Shown here: piece after piece, positions 1 through 12,634 of the stretch
How the letters are laid out: each line of letters begins with the position of its first letter
How positions within the stretch are numbered: position 1 is the stretch's first letter
DNA from: Leucaena leucocephala
Taxonomy: Eukaryota; Streptophyta; Magnoliopsida; Fabales; Fabaceae
DNA: 64,000 nucleotides
NCBI GenBank assembly: GCA_037074615.1
Contig: CM073518.1
Coordinates: 16,754,501-16,818,500, forward strand
Direction of reading: 5' to 3'
Notes under the pieces: model-generated
Database searches by the model: none
What the model was told of the DNA's origin: nothing
What the model saw: only the letters and a program-made list of their open reading frames with translations
Position numbers and translations under genes: made by a program

Positions 1-310
1 ACAAGGATCTAGATGATTTTCCCTTTCTTTCATCAACAAGTTTAGGTACTGTGTGATTGTCTTAATTGACATGGTTTCAGCTTTCTATTCATAGAATTCA
101 ATATAGGTTATATTGTCGTCACATGAAGAATCTGAAACTTTACTTCTCTTCTAATATTTTTGAGTCTTATCCTTAACCTCATTATTAGACAAAGATGTTA
201 TTGCAAAAAAAGAATCTGCTAGTGTTGCTGGCGATATTATTCTTGCTGCCGCATTTGCATGTGAGTTGCCATGCTATGGTCTCAAAGTAGTGCTACAAAG
301 TATGCTTCAG
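1..310 (+). CDS. possible exons of an unidentified plant gene (partial)
   Basis: Two open stretches join in phase across a GT-AG intron. The first (to 45) reads KDLDDFPFLSSTSL and ends before a gtactg donor. The second (189-310) follows an ATTAG acceptor and includes VAGDIILAAAFACELPCYG, ending before gtacat. The split Asp codon (G|AC) restores the frame, which supports a real splice pair. A further short exon may lie near 490-510 before gtatct, but its phase is uncertain. The gene would continue from outside the window on the left. I do not recognise the protein; the alanine-rich hydrophobic stretch could be a helix. This may be the 3' part of a real gene or a relic. T-rich intron-like DNA follows for about 3 kb without another convincing exon. 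Confidence 0.35.
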
Positions 311-3300
311 GTACATCTTAGATAAAATTTCTATTTTTCACTATGTCTGCCAACTGTGCATAACCCCCTTGATTCATGCATTTTAATTTGACCAGCTTAT
401 TACACTAGCATTCTTTTGTCACATGATGTCCTTATTGTACTGACTTTTTTCTGGCACATCAAGTCATTAATATGTTTGAAACGGAACAGAAGTTTGAGAT
501 CAATGAAGAGGTATCTATGCATATAAAATAATCTCTCTCTCACTCATTTTTTTGTGCTTATATGACATTGTTATTGTAGGCTTTTTGATTTTCTGTTGAA
601 CCTTCCTGTTTTCTAAATGATGTTGGCCTTGCTAGGATTACAACTGGTAATCGTGTATTTGTTGCCCTTGTGTCTTTAAATGATGCAATGTTTTGCACTT
701 GTTGCTACCTCCTATTTTAGTGGCGACATTTCCCTTTTTCTTTTATGCTTCCATCCCTTTATATAAGCCTCTATCTATATGTTGATCTACTTGCTAATTT
801 TGAATATGATTGACATTTTTCTTAAAAATCTCGATTCTTTTTTGCTTATCATCTTTCTCATACAGGCTTGATTTTTTTTTCACTGTTCTACAGTTAATTG
901 TCACGAGCTTTTAATTAAAAGTGGATTTGATCTGAGTAAAGCCAAACACTAATATTCAATATATTGAACTCAGATTGGTGCTGATTTTAGTTCAATCTAA
1001 AAATTTAGCTTTCAGCTTGATTTGATTCTGAATTTCAAACATGGGATTTGGCTCTACTCTGCTGTACTTGTAATAGCTGACGCTTTCAGATGGCATCACT
1101 TTGTATATTAATTGCAAGCATATATGCTCGGATTTCTTTTGTGGATGACTAGAACACAAATGTTCTGTTCTAACCTTAAAGAGGATATTATAAGGTGAGT
1201 TTAAGTATGAACAACATCTCTTTATACCATTATAGTGTACAATATGTAGGAAGCCACACTATTCATAAATGAGTTTTATCAGTTTTCTTTCCTTCCCTCT
1301 TTCTTGTCCTATGCTCTGTTTCTTCTTCCTCAACTGGAAATCATGTCTTTGGGGCCCTTAAGTTATTGAGTGTTGCAAATATTTGCACTTTTTGCCACCT
1401 CCTATTCTGTTAACACCATTTGCCTTGTTTTGTTTTGCTTCCATTCTTTTATATATGCCTCTATCTGTTGAGTGTGTTCTTGTAATAATGAGTCTCATAT
1501 GCTCTACCAATAGCTGAAGCTCTCATGTAGCATCACTTTATTAATTAATTGCATGCATATATGCTCGGATTTCTTTTGTGGATGACCAGAACACAAATGT
1601 TTTAATTTGTTTTAACTTTAAAGAGGATTATAAGGTGAGTTTAAGTATGAACAACTTCTCTCTATACTATTATGGTGTAGAATCTGTAGAAAGCCACACT
1701 ATTCATAAGCTTTTTGTTGTTTTTCTTTTCTTCCATCTTCCTTGTATTTTGCTGTTTTTCTTCTTCCACAAATGATTCTGATGCTGTCCAAATCCATTCC
1801 CTTATTGCATTTCTTGCTTCATTTAATGTTCTCTCATCATTCTCTCTCATTCTCCCTTCCTCATTTGCGTCGCGATGCTGTCCAAGAGGGAAGGAAGAAG
1901 GAGCAGTAAAACTGGAGGAGATAAACACCCAATTCACTCATCCTTGAGTGGGTTCCCATTTCAATCATATTCCATGCATACTTTTATGTTAGCGTTTTTT
2001 TTTTTTTTTAATGTTGTTGGTTATTTTTTATTTAATCAAAGGTATCTTTACCTTTTCGAGGCTTAGAATGCAAAAGATTTCTATCTCTCTCAATAAGTAT
2101 GTTTTTCAGAATTTGAACTTATATTCTCCTCCTTATGGATATGAGATGAACCTACTTACCATCTCAACTAACAGTTTGTTGATATTTTAAATGTTATCTT
2201 GAATCCACAGATTTTATTTATAGATAGGTTTATTTACAGAGGATGTTATGCTTATTTTGGTCTTTCAGCAATTTTGTTTTAATATATTGTATCAATATCA
2301 AATACTAGATCAACATGACAAATCAATTTAATTTTTTATGTTTCCAGCTCTTCTTCCACTATATATATGAATGTTTCTTTTGTTCCAAAATTTCTCGTCT
2401 ATCCTAGCCTTCTGTAAACAAAAGATGGTCTATCATATGAATGTATTGTATAAAATGTATTTTGTTAATTTAAATACATATTTCTAAATTAAAAGTCTTG
2501 ACTCTTGAATAACTAGATAAAATGCTATGCTAATTTTAACAAATTTAAAAGTTTATATATATTTGCATTTGCATATAGTACAAAAAAAAACAATTACATT
2601 TGCATATAAAATATATTTGCATTTGCATTTTAACGAATATATTTTGCATTTGCATATGCGCGAGTTCATTCATAATGAATGAATGTAAGATTCTCTCTAT
2701 TATTTCACCTTTTTTTTTTTGTTTATTCAGGTAACCCTATCTTGAAATTAAAAATTTGAAGTCTTAAATGCTCGTTTTGAAAAACAAAACTTCAAAAATG
2801 AGTTGTATGCATGCACATATGTGTGTGACTGTGTGAGATCATTCATAATGAATGAATGACATTGATGCTACTCTGGAGTCTGGATTATTGCAGTTGTAAT
2901 CTTTCGTCTTGAATTTTTTTTAATTTATTTCCTTTAAAACTTTAAAGTCTTAAATGCACATTTTGAAAAACAAAACAACTGCAAAAATAATTTTTGTAAA
3001 AAATAAAATATGTTAAAAACATTTTTTTCAACAAGTTTCATATCTTTACTGTTTAATCATTATTTCTCATGAAATACTTAACAATATTTTCTCATGAAAT
3101 TCATTTATTTTTTATTGTTTAATCATCATTTTTGAAACTTTTATTTTATGACAATACTAATCCTTCTAGTCCTAAATATGGAAAATAGTTGACTGGTTCA
3201 TTTTGGTCCTAAATATAAAAATAAATTTTTTTAAATTAGTTGTCATTATTTTACTTGTTATTTTATCTTTTTTCTTTTTATATTTCAAATTAAGAACACT

Positions 3301-3440
3301 TAGGTAATTTTACTATAAAATTTAATTCTAAATTAGTTCGTAAGGACTTCACAGATCAGAGTGATTGAGTCATTTCAAATCCTACTTTGGGATTTGAAGA
3401 TTTTGAGATATTTCTGTTTCTTTCTAAAAAAGACAAAAAA
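311..3440. other. AT-rich intron-like or intergenic DNA
   Basis: No coding exon beyond 510 is supported; open frames here are short and low in complexity. The stretch has many T-runs, some ATTTGCAT-like words (about 2560-2660) and a local repetition near 2645-2975, where TTCATAATGAATGAATG occurs twice and a segment around 'ctcgttttgaaaaacaaaac' recurs in diverged form. It could be introns of the gene at the left edge or plain intergenic sequence. Confidence 0.5.
640..1775 (+). repeat. diverged direct duplication (about 640-1340 and 1345-1775)
   Basis: The second unit repeats the first in the same order. Shared blocks include 'gccacctcctatt' with 'tatatatgcctctatct', then 'atatatgctcggatttcttt', 'gtggatga' before 'agaacacaaatgtt', 'ggtgagtttaagtatgaaca', and 'gccacactattcata' followed by a pyrimidine-rich tract. 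The second copy lacks roughly 250 bp from the middle of the first. Divergence looks like tens of percent, so it is an old duplication. Each copy has an AAG|GTGAGT donor-like site, but I see no conserved open frame in front of it. Confidence 0.6.
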
Positions 3441-3445
3441 AAAAG

Positions 3446-3912
3446 GGAAGGAACATGAAGTATTTATCAAGACCTAAAAACAAAATAGGATAAGGAAGGA
3501 ACATGAAGTATTTATCAAGACTTTAAAAATAACAGGTTCAATCAATAGTACTTTTTGCTTACATATGTAACATGAAGATCTCCCTCTCTCTTCCTCTCCC
3601 CCTCTCCCTCCCTCTCTTTCTCAAACAAAATAGGATAAGGAAGGAACATGAAGTATTTATCAAGACTTAAAAAATAACAGGTTCAATCAATAGTACTTTT
3701 TGCTTACATATGTAACATGAAGATCTCCCTCTCTCTTCCTCTCCCCCTCTCCCTCCCTCTCTTTCTCAAACAAAATAGGATAAGGAAGGAACATGAAGTA
3801 TTTATCAAGACTTAAAAAATAACAGGTTCAATCAATAGTACTTTTTGCTTACATATGTAACATGAAGATCTCCCTCTCTCTTCCTCTCCCCCTCTCCCTC
3901 CCTCTCTTTCTC
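3446..3912 (+). repeat. 145-bp tandem repeat, three copies plus a partial lead copy
   Basis: The word caaaatagga begins units at 3481, 3626 and 3771, an exact 145-bp period. Units are nearly identical; the first differs by one base in an A-run. A partial copy (gaaggaacatgaagtattta) precedes at about 3446. Each unit carries 'gcttacatatgtaacatgaa' followed by about 50 bases of C/T-only sequence. The near identity implies recent expansion. Confidence 0.9.
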
Positions 3913-4839
3913 TACCTCCCTCCCTCTCTTTCTCAAGATAATAATAATACAGAAAAATAATAAGATCATATTAGATAAGATTAGAATTTTAAATCTTAAA
4001 AATTATATATCTTGCTTTGGCGAGAGGTAATCACTTTTCACTTATTATACATATTAATGTCTTGCTTGTGAGCAGTTTTGGTTTGTTGAACTATTAGAAT
4101 GCTTTAGAATTATGTTAATATATATAAAAATAAAATTGTCTTATGGGACTTGTGTCTTAAAAAGGTCATTGTTGGAACTTATAATATCGTGTTGGAATCT
4201 TGAGAATTGTGATTTGAAAAATGATTATTTGAAATTGACCACTTGTTAAGTGTTAAGCACGATGCTTATAATGGGAATTGGTTACCATCACGTGATTAGG
4301 CCTCCATTAATACATGTAATTGGCTCTGTCACCTCTTGCGTGGGGTAGGCCCTAATGGCTCCTCCTATGTGGGGATAAGCCTTTCATAGCTCTTTTCATC
4401 CTCCTGCATAGGGATAGTCATTTCATAGCTCCTTTCATCCTCCTACGCGAGGATAGGCCTTTATGGCTATTGGATTGTGGTTATGGGATTGCAATTGTAT
4501 CATGGCATTGGAAATTGCTTATTTACTATTAATTATTATATTATTGTATATTTATCCCACTTGGCACCTCACGACCACATATTAATATGTATAATAAGTA
4601 GTATTGTTGGTTACTAAGATGTTTGTCTCACCCGTGACTATTAATATTTTTTAGGTGATAGTCTCATGATATGACCTCAGGGAAGGCTTCGGAGGATTAA
4701 TTAGTGCTATATCAATTGTATAGCCTCCTCCTTTTGATTTATGTATGGAATAGTTGTATATTGCCACCGTAGGGCTCATTCTGCATACTTTGATATACTT
4801 TATTTGGATTTGATTCTGGGAATGCGTCCTAGTGATAGT
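3913..4839. other. non-coding stretch with a 39-bp tandem repeat
   Basis: No gene is visible. At 4361-4466 a 39-bp unit beginning CCTCCT and containing GGATA and TTTCATAGCTC is present about two and a half times (starts at 4361, 4400 and 4439). The part from about 4540 to 4840 has the texture of an old LTR fragment (for example 'gatatgacctcagg'), but no borders or TSD were found, so this is only an impression. Confidence 0.4.
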
Positions 4840-5430
4840 GTTTTAAATATCTATGATAGACTCTTCTAAGTTATTGATAATTCCTTTTCTATCATGGATA
4901 ATGATTCGAGAATTTAGAGAAGCATGATAGTCTTCTAATGTAAGTTTAATCATTTTCTATCATGGATATCATTTTTTAAATGAGTTGAACTCTTTTAACC
5001 ATGATAGTGTTTGAAGGGTAGTTTGTCTTTTTCTATCATGATTCTTTGTTGACTAAGAAAAGTCTTTTTATAACCATAGTAGGGTTTCTTTTAAATTTTA
5101 GTAAAGTTATATTCTACCATAGTTAACTCTTTTGAAACCAAGGAATTCATTTATAACTATAGTTACATTGTGATTGATTTATATTGTAAACAAAATGGGT
5201 CCAAGTAATTAATATAATAAGGAAATTTTTACATCATGGCACATGTTAGGTCTCCTAGAGAAACCAACAAGTTTATAGCAGTTCCTGAGCCGCTAGAAAA
5301 TATGGCGATCTTCTGCATTCTCTAGCGGTTTCCCCAACCAAACTGCTAGAAATCAACCGTTGAAAATGTGGCACCAAATTCACTCCATATGTCGCTAGTA
5401 ATTATTGCGGTCATTTTCTGGTAGTTAGGA
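4840..5430. repeat. possible subterminal repeat region of a CACTA-type DNA transposon
   Basis: Two kinds of short repeats occur. From 4840 to 5170 a motif like CTATCATGGATA / ACCATGATAG recurs about ten times in both orientations. From 5280 to 5430 the words CCGCTAGAAA, CTAGCGGTTT and CTGCTAGAAA alternate. Short repeats of this kind in both orientations are typical of subterminal regions of CACTA (En/Spm) elements. No CACTA terminal repeat or 3-bp TSD could be placed, so the assignment is tentative. Confidence 0.25.
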
Positions 5431-5460
5431 TTAAAATAGATTAAATGTTCGATTAACATG

Positions 5461-6593
5461 TGTTGAAATATTCTCTATTTTAATTCTTCCACACACATTA
5501 ATCGACTATGCATTTGATTAACTAATATTATTCGATTAGTTAATCGGTTAACATAAAAAATTTAAATATTCTTCTATGGTTTTTTCACTGAAAAAAATAT
5601 TATCTCTCTTTGAACTATATATGATTCATACAAGTTTAGGTATGCCTATATTGATCAACATTCTTCTTGATAAATCTTCTAAGAAACTTTCCTTTATGAA
5701 ATTACATCATATATGCTTGATTAATCTGATTAGTATGATGCTCTATTTTCTATCACATACACTAATAGATTAATACAACATAACTTTTCTAAAAGACCAT
5801 CTGAACTTAATTATAAACTTAATCGTTGATAGCTAGTTGTTAATTAGCAGTTTACATACTCAATCAATGTTCCAATGACTAACAGATCATTCTTGATTGA
5901 GTGTAATCAGAAAAGGCTACGAACTCAAAATGATGGAGGCTACACGCAATAAAAACTTTCTCCTTCCAGCAACGCATTAAATGCTTACCTACTCGACAAT
6001 GACGAACCATGCCTTCACTCCAACGGTTACAAATCTGAGGCTTAACATCTACAATCAAAGTAAATGTTATTTAAGGACTCCGCATTGAATGAAGAAAAAA
6101 ACAAACTGACTGAAACAACTTCTAAATTTATTACATTCTTAGTTTTCTTCATTCTCTGTGTAACCTGACATTTATTGAGTTTCAGTGTGTATCAACATAT
6201 ATACTCTTGTGAGAGATTGAGAGTAGCTTTTCCTTCATTCATTATGTTTGCTTAAGAGATTGGTTCTCTTAAGTTGGGACTATAACCTTACGGGGAAGTA
6301 AGGGAGAGTAATTGTGAGCGAGTCAATTGTTGTACTGAAGGTGCTAAGAGCCCATTGAAATCTTAGAGATAGTGAAAATCTCAGAAGGCCTATGAGGACT
6401 GGACATAGAACAAGAGTTTGGTCTGAACCAACATACATAAATTTGTGTTTCCTCGGTGAAATCTCTCTCAACTCTATTCTATTTTATCAATCATATTCTT
6501 GCTACTTGCTGAGTTTAAATTTCTGTTAAAATTTTTTAAATACCCAATTCATCCCCTTCTTAGGTGATCCAGCTTATCTGCCTAGAACTAACA
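5461..6593 (+). repeat. Copia-1 5' LTR
   Basis: It begins TGTTG and ends CTAACA, two bases before the primer-binding site. The last 240 bases match the 3' LTR (27372-27637), for example 'gtgatccagcttatctgcct'. Near its start is an AT-rich stretch with CGATTAGTTAATCG-type palindromes. A TTATTTAAGG box at about 6069 could be the promoter, followed by the leader 'cattctctgtgtaacctgac'. Confidence 0.75.
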
Positions 6594-6595
6594 TT

Positions 6596-6607
6596 TGGTA
6601 TCAGAGC
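6596..6607 (+). promoter_or_regulatory. Copia-1 primer-binding site (tRNA-iMet type)
   Basis: TGGTATCAGAGC lies two bases after the 5' LTR. It is complementary to the 3' end of plant initiator tRNA-Met, which primes minus-strand DNA synthesis in many plant LTR elements. Confidence 0.9.
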
Positions 6608-6654
6608 AGGACTCTTAGAAAAGATCTAATAATCTCAAGAAAGATCCTAAATCT

Positions 6655-7860
6655 ATGGCAGGATTTGGAGATAGCGTATTACTAGAGAGAAGCTCGACAA
6701 CAAAACCTCTAGGCTTCAATGAAAAAAAATTTATATTATGAAAAATGAGGATGAAGACCTTTATCAAAGCCTCTGAGTATGGGTTCTAGGATGTGATAGA
6801 AGATAGGAATTACATTTCAACCAAAATTGTTGATGGAGTTCAAATTCCAAAGCACCAAAGTGAATTCAATGACGATGACAAAAAGCTGATACTATTTAAC
6901 GACAAGGCAATCAACATTATAACATATGCCTTGAGTTAGAAGGAGTACTTTCGAGTATCTAGTTTGGCAAATGCCAAGGAAATGTGGGAAGCACTCGAAG
7001 TAGCCCACGAAGGAACCTCCAGTGTGAAAGAGAGAAAAGTCAACACACTTAAAATGGAGTTTGAGCTCTTCAGAATAGAGGATGGAGAAAGAGTCCAGGA
7101 TAGCTCTACGAAATCAAGCAACGAAAAGATTCCAACCAAAAGGGGCTTCTTTATCAAAAAAGCAAAGAGATCATATCATCTGCTTCGAGTGTAAAAAGCT
7201 AGGTCACTTCAAGGCCGAATGCCCTCAACTTTCTAGGAGAGACAAAGAAAAGTTTCAAAAGAGGAAAGCATTAGTCTCATCAATTTTGGGAGAAAGTTCA
7301 TCAGAAAGTGAAGACAGTAATAATGAAGAAAAAGAAAACATCTTTCTAGTCGCTCAAGAAGAATACGAGTCAGAGACAGAGGAGGTAATAACCGCTGAAC
7401 TAACCTATGATGAATTACTTTCTGAATACAATGATTCATATTCTGAATTCACTAAGCTAGCAAAAGAGTTAGTAAACTCTAAAAAGAAAATCTGAAGTTT
7501 AGAAAAAATAAATGCTACACCTGAGGATATATTAAAATGCACTAATTGTGAAGGATTTGAAAAGAAAGACAAAGAATTAACTGAGACTAAATTTTTTTAC
7601 TAAAAGTAGTGAAATGCTCAATATCTTACTTGGGAATCAGAGGTGTGTCTGATAAATCTGGAATAGGCTATTATCCTAACTTGGATAAACAAAGAGTTAA
7701 GAAAAAAATTAAGAAACAAACCATATCTGTATTATTTTAGAAATACTGTGCATACTTCAAATATATTTGCTCAATGCTCATATTGCAACCATAAGGGTCA
7801 CTCTACTACCTCTTGTTATCACAAGAAGAGTAAACCCTATGGCACATTGAAATAGGTACC
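6655..7860 (+). pseudogene. Copia-1 gag (nucleocapsid) pseudogene
   Basis: Gag forms the virus-like particle and binds the element RNA. The frame opens with MAGFGDSVLLERSSTTKPLG at 6655 and then meets stops. The conserved part ANAKEMWEALEVAHEGTSSV (from 6967) is intact, but a deletion and frame change follow at about 7085-7100. The next frame carries a CCHC zinc knuckle, CFECKKLGHFKAEC (7172-7213), then a long Glu/Ser-rich acidic region ending at a TGA at 7493. A second knuckle, CSYCNHKGHSTTSC, lies at about 7773-7814. Two knuckles separated by a coiled, acidic stretch fit SIRE-type Gag. The Gypsy insertion at 7869 cuts the element just downstream. Confidence 0.85.
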
Positions 7861-9345
7861 TAAAGGTATGTAATATCCCTAATTTTCTGTACTGATTTGT
7901 ATGTACAGATTGAATGAAATATATGAGTTATTTTTTTAGGAAAAAGATGTAGCCATTTATGTAGAGAAAGGGATTAAATTGAAAAAGAAAGAAAAGGTAA
8001 GGACTTAAGTGCAATTATGAAAAGCTTAAAGCTAAAAAGGAAAAGTAGACAAAAATGTGGGGTCTTTAAGTGTAATTTTAGCCAAATTTGAGGGACTTAA
8101 GTGTAAAGAAGAAAAGTTCGCTGGGCTAAATTGTAATTAAAGAAAGTTAGGCCAGAAGTGGTTTGGACTGCCCAAAAGCATTTCAGTCCCAGATTTCACC
8201 AGTAGATAGAGCAAGTGATGCTGGGTAATCCAGCTTAATAAAGGAATTTTCTCAGGACTCCAGATAGCCAAAATTGATCTGATAGTCTAAAAGTATAAAA
8301 AATTTCTACCGGATATCTTAGATTTCAGATATAAGTGGGAAATTACAAGATAATGCGTCCTGATGAGGTGGATGTCAGGAAACTGATAGAATACTGATAG
8401 GAGGTCTGTAGAAAAAGTTATTCGCAAATTAGTAAATTGAGACAGAGTATGTGACCTCCGGGGATCCGATTAGGAGATTTATCGGTATTTAAATTGGGAC
8501 TGAATGAGTTCGGATGACCTCAGTTAGATGACTGTTATGACCCACGGGGATGCCTAAATACAGTAGGCCAGTCTATCTGGTAAAAGGAGTCGGTGTCGGG
8601 AGATGTGTAGAAACGGTGTATAATGGCAAAAATATCCAATGAATATTGCCGGGAGAGGTTTCTCGTAATTCGTGCCATAAGGTAATAGACCCTGAAAGGC
8701 CCAAGAATGGCGCCATCAAAGGCCCAGTAAGACTTTTGGACTGATTGATGGGTCAGTGTTCAGTGGAACCCCGGAAAAGTGCGAAATTACGAAAATGCCC
8801 CTGTGTTGTACTAAAGAGTAATAGATGGATGAAGGGCATTTTGGTCATTCTGGACAGGCCAAAATGCCAAGGCATACACAGGTGAGGTTAACCAGAGTCA
8901 GTTATGCCCTGACAGGGTACAGAGAGGTGTAAAATGATGATTTTACCCTTAGGGTTAAGATAGTGCAAGAAAGGGCACCAAGGGCATTTTGGTCATTTCG
9001 CAAGGGATCTGTAATTAAGTTTAGACCCAGTATAAAAATGTTAATGATATAAAGGACCCAGATACTAAATTTAAGGTGAGAAGACATTATATGGATTTTC
9101 AGAAAAATTAGATTCAGAAAACAGTCCAATTTTCGAGGAATCGGACTGGGCCGGTACCGGATTGGATTGGAAATTCTCCAGAGGCTTCTTGAACCCTAGA
9201 ATTTCACCACATGCTGAATAGGTGTCCCTTGGATGATGTCATGGTGATGATGTCATAAATGGAAAAGAAAATAAGAAATTCCAGGAAAAACGGTGGCCAC
9301 AAGTTCAGAGTTCTTGGAAATTACAGAAATGCCATCCATGAAAAC

Positions 9346-9353
9346 TATAAATA
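9346..9353 (+). promoter_or_regulatory. LTR core promoter TATAAATA
   Basis: TATAAATA is followed by a C-rich run (CCCCCTC) and, about 50-100 bases on, by GA-rich leader sequence. The same box is kept in other LTRs of this family: 16821-16828 (+), about 19150 (+), about 44840 (+), and in reverse at about 10930, 24525, 50900 and 61080. This conservation suggests it drives LTR transcription. Confidence 0.65.
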
Positions 9354-9596
9354 CCCCCTCCCCCTTCATTTGGCATCAAGGCTCAAGGCAATATTTAGAG
9401 AGATAAGTGAGTTCTAGAGAGAGAAAGTGAGAGGAAGAAAAAAGAAAGGAAGTTCTCGCGGAGCTGGAAGCAGTATAGAGATTCTAGAGTTCTGCTAAGC
9501 TTTTCAAGTAGTAACTAATCCTAGCTTTTATGTAATGGCTTTGTAATTTGTTGGGCTATTGTTTGGTTGGATTATTGTATTATATGTTATGCTTGA

Positions 9597-12500
9597 TGTC
9601 ACATCCTTATTTTTATATATCTTAAGGACCATTCAGTAGCACTTAGAACCACTTTCAGGGTCATTGAAGTCTAAACTCTTAATCTGGAATTTTATTCATA
9701 TCGGGTACTGTTCACTGTGGCAAATTCCAGATGAGTGACCTGACTTTGAAAAATCATAACTAATTCTAGAAAAATCTAAATGAAGTGGTTCGAATTTATA
9801 CATGAAGATAACTTAAGTATATTTCATGGAAAAATCATTGGTTGATCATTCCTTGACAAATTCAACGTGGGTCAACGTTTCAACTTTACTGTTCATCCAA
9901 TGACTTTCTCCTGAATCCAGCATTCTGGTCCCAACTTTAACAATTTATATCTTTTCGTGTATACATCCAAATGAAGCATTCTATATATCAAATTAAATAT
10001 TAGTATGTATACTATTTACCATAAAAATATCATACATTTATTCAACCATTTACTATTTTTAATGATTTACCAAACATCAATTGGTCTCCACGGATTACTG
10101 TTTACAGAGTCATTTTTCAGCAACCAACCTTACATATTAATGCATACATACATCACATATCAGTCAAATATGCTAGATAACAATCATTATTAAATAATCA
10201 ACTGTTATACATCAGTGCATGATTAACATCCTCATATTTCTATTACATGTTTCGTTGTCTAAAATCCGGCAGCATAACTGCTACATTCCTTCTATAGAAA
10301 GTAACCGATCTTATACCGATTCGGTAATTTCCGTAGGAACTACCATTCTACGTAAGTACCCAGGAAAGACTGGATGAACCTGCTAGGTCCACTCACTTCC
10401 AGCCTCCTTAGACAGCACCTACATACACAGTACGAATCAGTTCCTTTCTTTGATCCTGCTTCGTTGCCAGAATTTCGGCAGCCTAACGGCGTCTCGTAAA
10501 ATTTCTAAATTTTATTTTGACAGAACCTCCCCTGTAATGTTATATATGGGAATGAGATTCAAAAGAATCTCAGTAGCAACAATCATAACAATATATGTAA
10601 TGCAGTGTGACAGTGCTTGCTTGTGATTGTGTACAGATAAGTATGCTGCATGCTTCAATATTCAATAACATATGATCATAGCATTGTAATAGAGCTTCAA
10701 GCATAACATATAAGACAACAATCTAACCAAACAATAGCACAACAATTCACAAAGACATTACATAAAAGCTAGGATTAGTTACTACCTCAAAAGCAGAACT
10801 TGAGAACTTCTACACTGCTTCCAACTTCACCAGAACTTCCTTTCTTCTTTCTTTTCCTCACTTTCTCTCTCAAGAACTTCCTTATCTCTCTAAGCTTGCT
10901 TCTTGGAGTGATGAATGAAGGCAAGGGGGGGTATTTATAGTTTTCTTCAATTGCATTCTTGTAATTTTGAAGCCATATGAACTTGTGGTCCTGGTTTTTC
11001 CGGAATTTCCTATTTTCTTTTATTCCTTTTACTGCATCATGCATGACATCACCTCAAGGCCACCTCATGGGACACCTCATATGTCACATGGCAAAATTGC
11101 AAGCTCCTGGGACACCTCATCAGCTGACTCAGCAGTTCCAGTCCAATCCAATACCGGTCCGGTCCGATTTCCCACAAATTGGACTCACCGGCTAAGGTTA
11201 TGCCACATGTCCTTACCTTTTTCTTTCTCCTCTATGTTGGCGCCATGTGGCATCTTACTGGCACCTGTCACACCATCCAATGCTATCCAGATAAGTCCAG
11301 GACTTTATCTGATCACCTCCTCGGTTATCGTGCCGACCGAGTAACTTTACTTAATTGAAACAGCATTAAAATAGTATTTTAATGCCACTTTTCCCACATA
11401 CCACTGGGCCTACGTTTTTGGGCTCTAGGAATGTTATCTTGGATCCTGATCAAGCTCAAGTACTCTGATAGCTCGATTCCCAAGAAACATCCCTTGGCAA
11501 ATTACCAAAATACCCTTGGGTGCCCTTTCTTGTGCTATCTTAACCCTAAGGTAAAATCATCATTTTACACCCTTCTGTACTCTGTCAGGGCATATACTGA
11601 CTCTAATTAACTTCATCTGTATATGTCTTGGCCTCTAGGTCTGTCCAGAATGACCAAAATGCCCTTCATACACCAGCTACCCCTTTAGTACTACACAGGG
11701 GCATTTTCGTAATTTTGCACTTTTTCGGGGTTCTGCTGGACACTGGCCCACCTATCAGTCCCAAGAGTCTTATTGGGCCTTTGTTGGGGCCATTTTTTGG
11801 GCCTTTCCGGGTCCATTACCTTTATGGCACGTATTTCGAGGAATCCTCCCCTTGCCAGGTTCGCCGAATATTTTAGCTATTATGCACCGTTTACACACAT
11901 ATCCGGACACCGGCTCCTTCTGTCAGATACACTGCCCTACTGTGTCTGGGCAGCCATTTGGGTCATAACGGGCATCTGACTGTTGTCAGCCGACCTCATT
12001 CAGTCTTAGTTTAAATACCGATAAATCTCCCTATCGGATCCATGGAGGCCTCATACTCCCGTCTGGATTTGCTAATTCGTGAATAACTTTTTCTACAGAC
12101 CTCCTATCAGTATTCTGTCAGTTTCCTGACATCCGCCCCATAAGGGCGCATCATCCTGTAATTTCTTACTTATATCTGATTTCTAGGGTATCCGGTAGGA
12201 ATTTTTATAACTTTTGGACGATCAGTCCATTTTTTGCTATCTGGAGTCTTCAAAAATTTCGGTATTAGACTGGATTGCCCAGCGTCACTTGCCCTATCTT
12301 CTGGTGAAATCTGGGACTGAAATGTTGTCGGGCGGTCCAAACCACTTCTGGCCTATTTTTCTTTAATTATACTTTAGCCCCAGGGAATTTTTCTTCTTTG
12401 TAATTAAGTCCCTTAAATTTGGCTAAAATTACACTTTGAGAACCCACATTTTTGTCTACCTTTCTTTCCTAACCTTAAATTTTCCATAATTGCATTTAAG

Positions 12501-12634
12501 TCCTTTCATTTCCTTTCTTTTGCAATTTAATCCTTTCCTTTACATAAAGGACCACATCTTTTTCCTGAAAAAGAACTCATATATTCCATTTAATCTGTAC
12601 ATAGAAATCAGTACAGAAAATTAGGGATATTACA
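9597..12634 (-). mobile_element. solo Gypsy LTR inside the Gypsy-1 5' LTR
   Basis: Read on the + strand it starts TGTCACATCC and ends GGATATTACA, so its own direction is minus (TGTAATATCC to GGATGTGACA). A perfect TSD, CTTGA, flanks it (9592-9596 and 12635-12639), and the unbroken target is seen in the 3' LTR near 17065. It is 3038 bp with no internal region, so it is a solo LTR left by recombination between two LTRs. Open frames inside it recur in sister LTRs by homology and are not credible genes. Confidence 0.93.

Noticed and set aside
1662..2066. Overlapping open frames of 63-91 codons on both strands
   Set aside because: They fall in pyrimidine-rich duplicated DNA with low-complexity translation and show no motif.
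6596..6607. tRNA-like sequence TGGTATCAGAGC here and at 13743 and 56363
   Set aside because: Only 12 bases are complementary to the tRNA-iMet end; these are primer-binding sites, not tRNA genes.
10967..11344. 125-codon open frame, similar to frames at 44485-44865 (-), 47608-47961 (-) and 50908-51204 (+)
   Set aside because: All lie antisense to the direction of the Gypsy LTRs and look conserved only because the LTRs are copies of each other; lengths and starts differ, and there is no domain.
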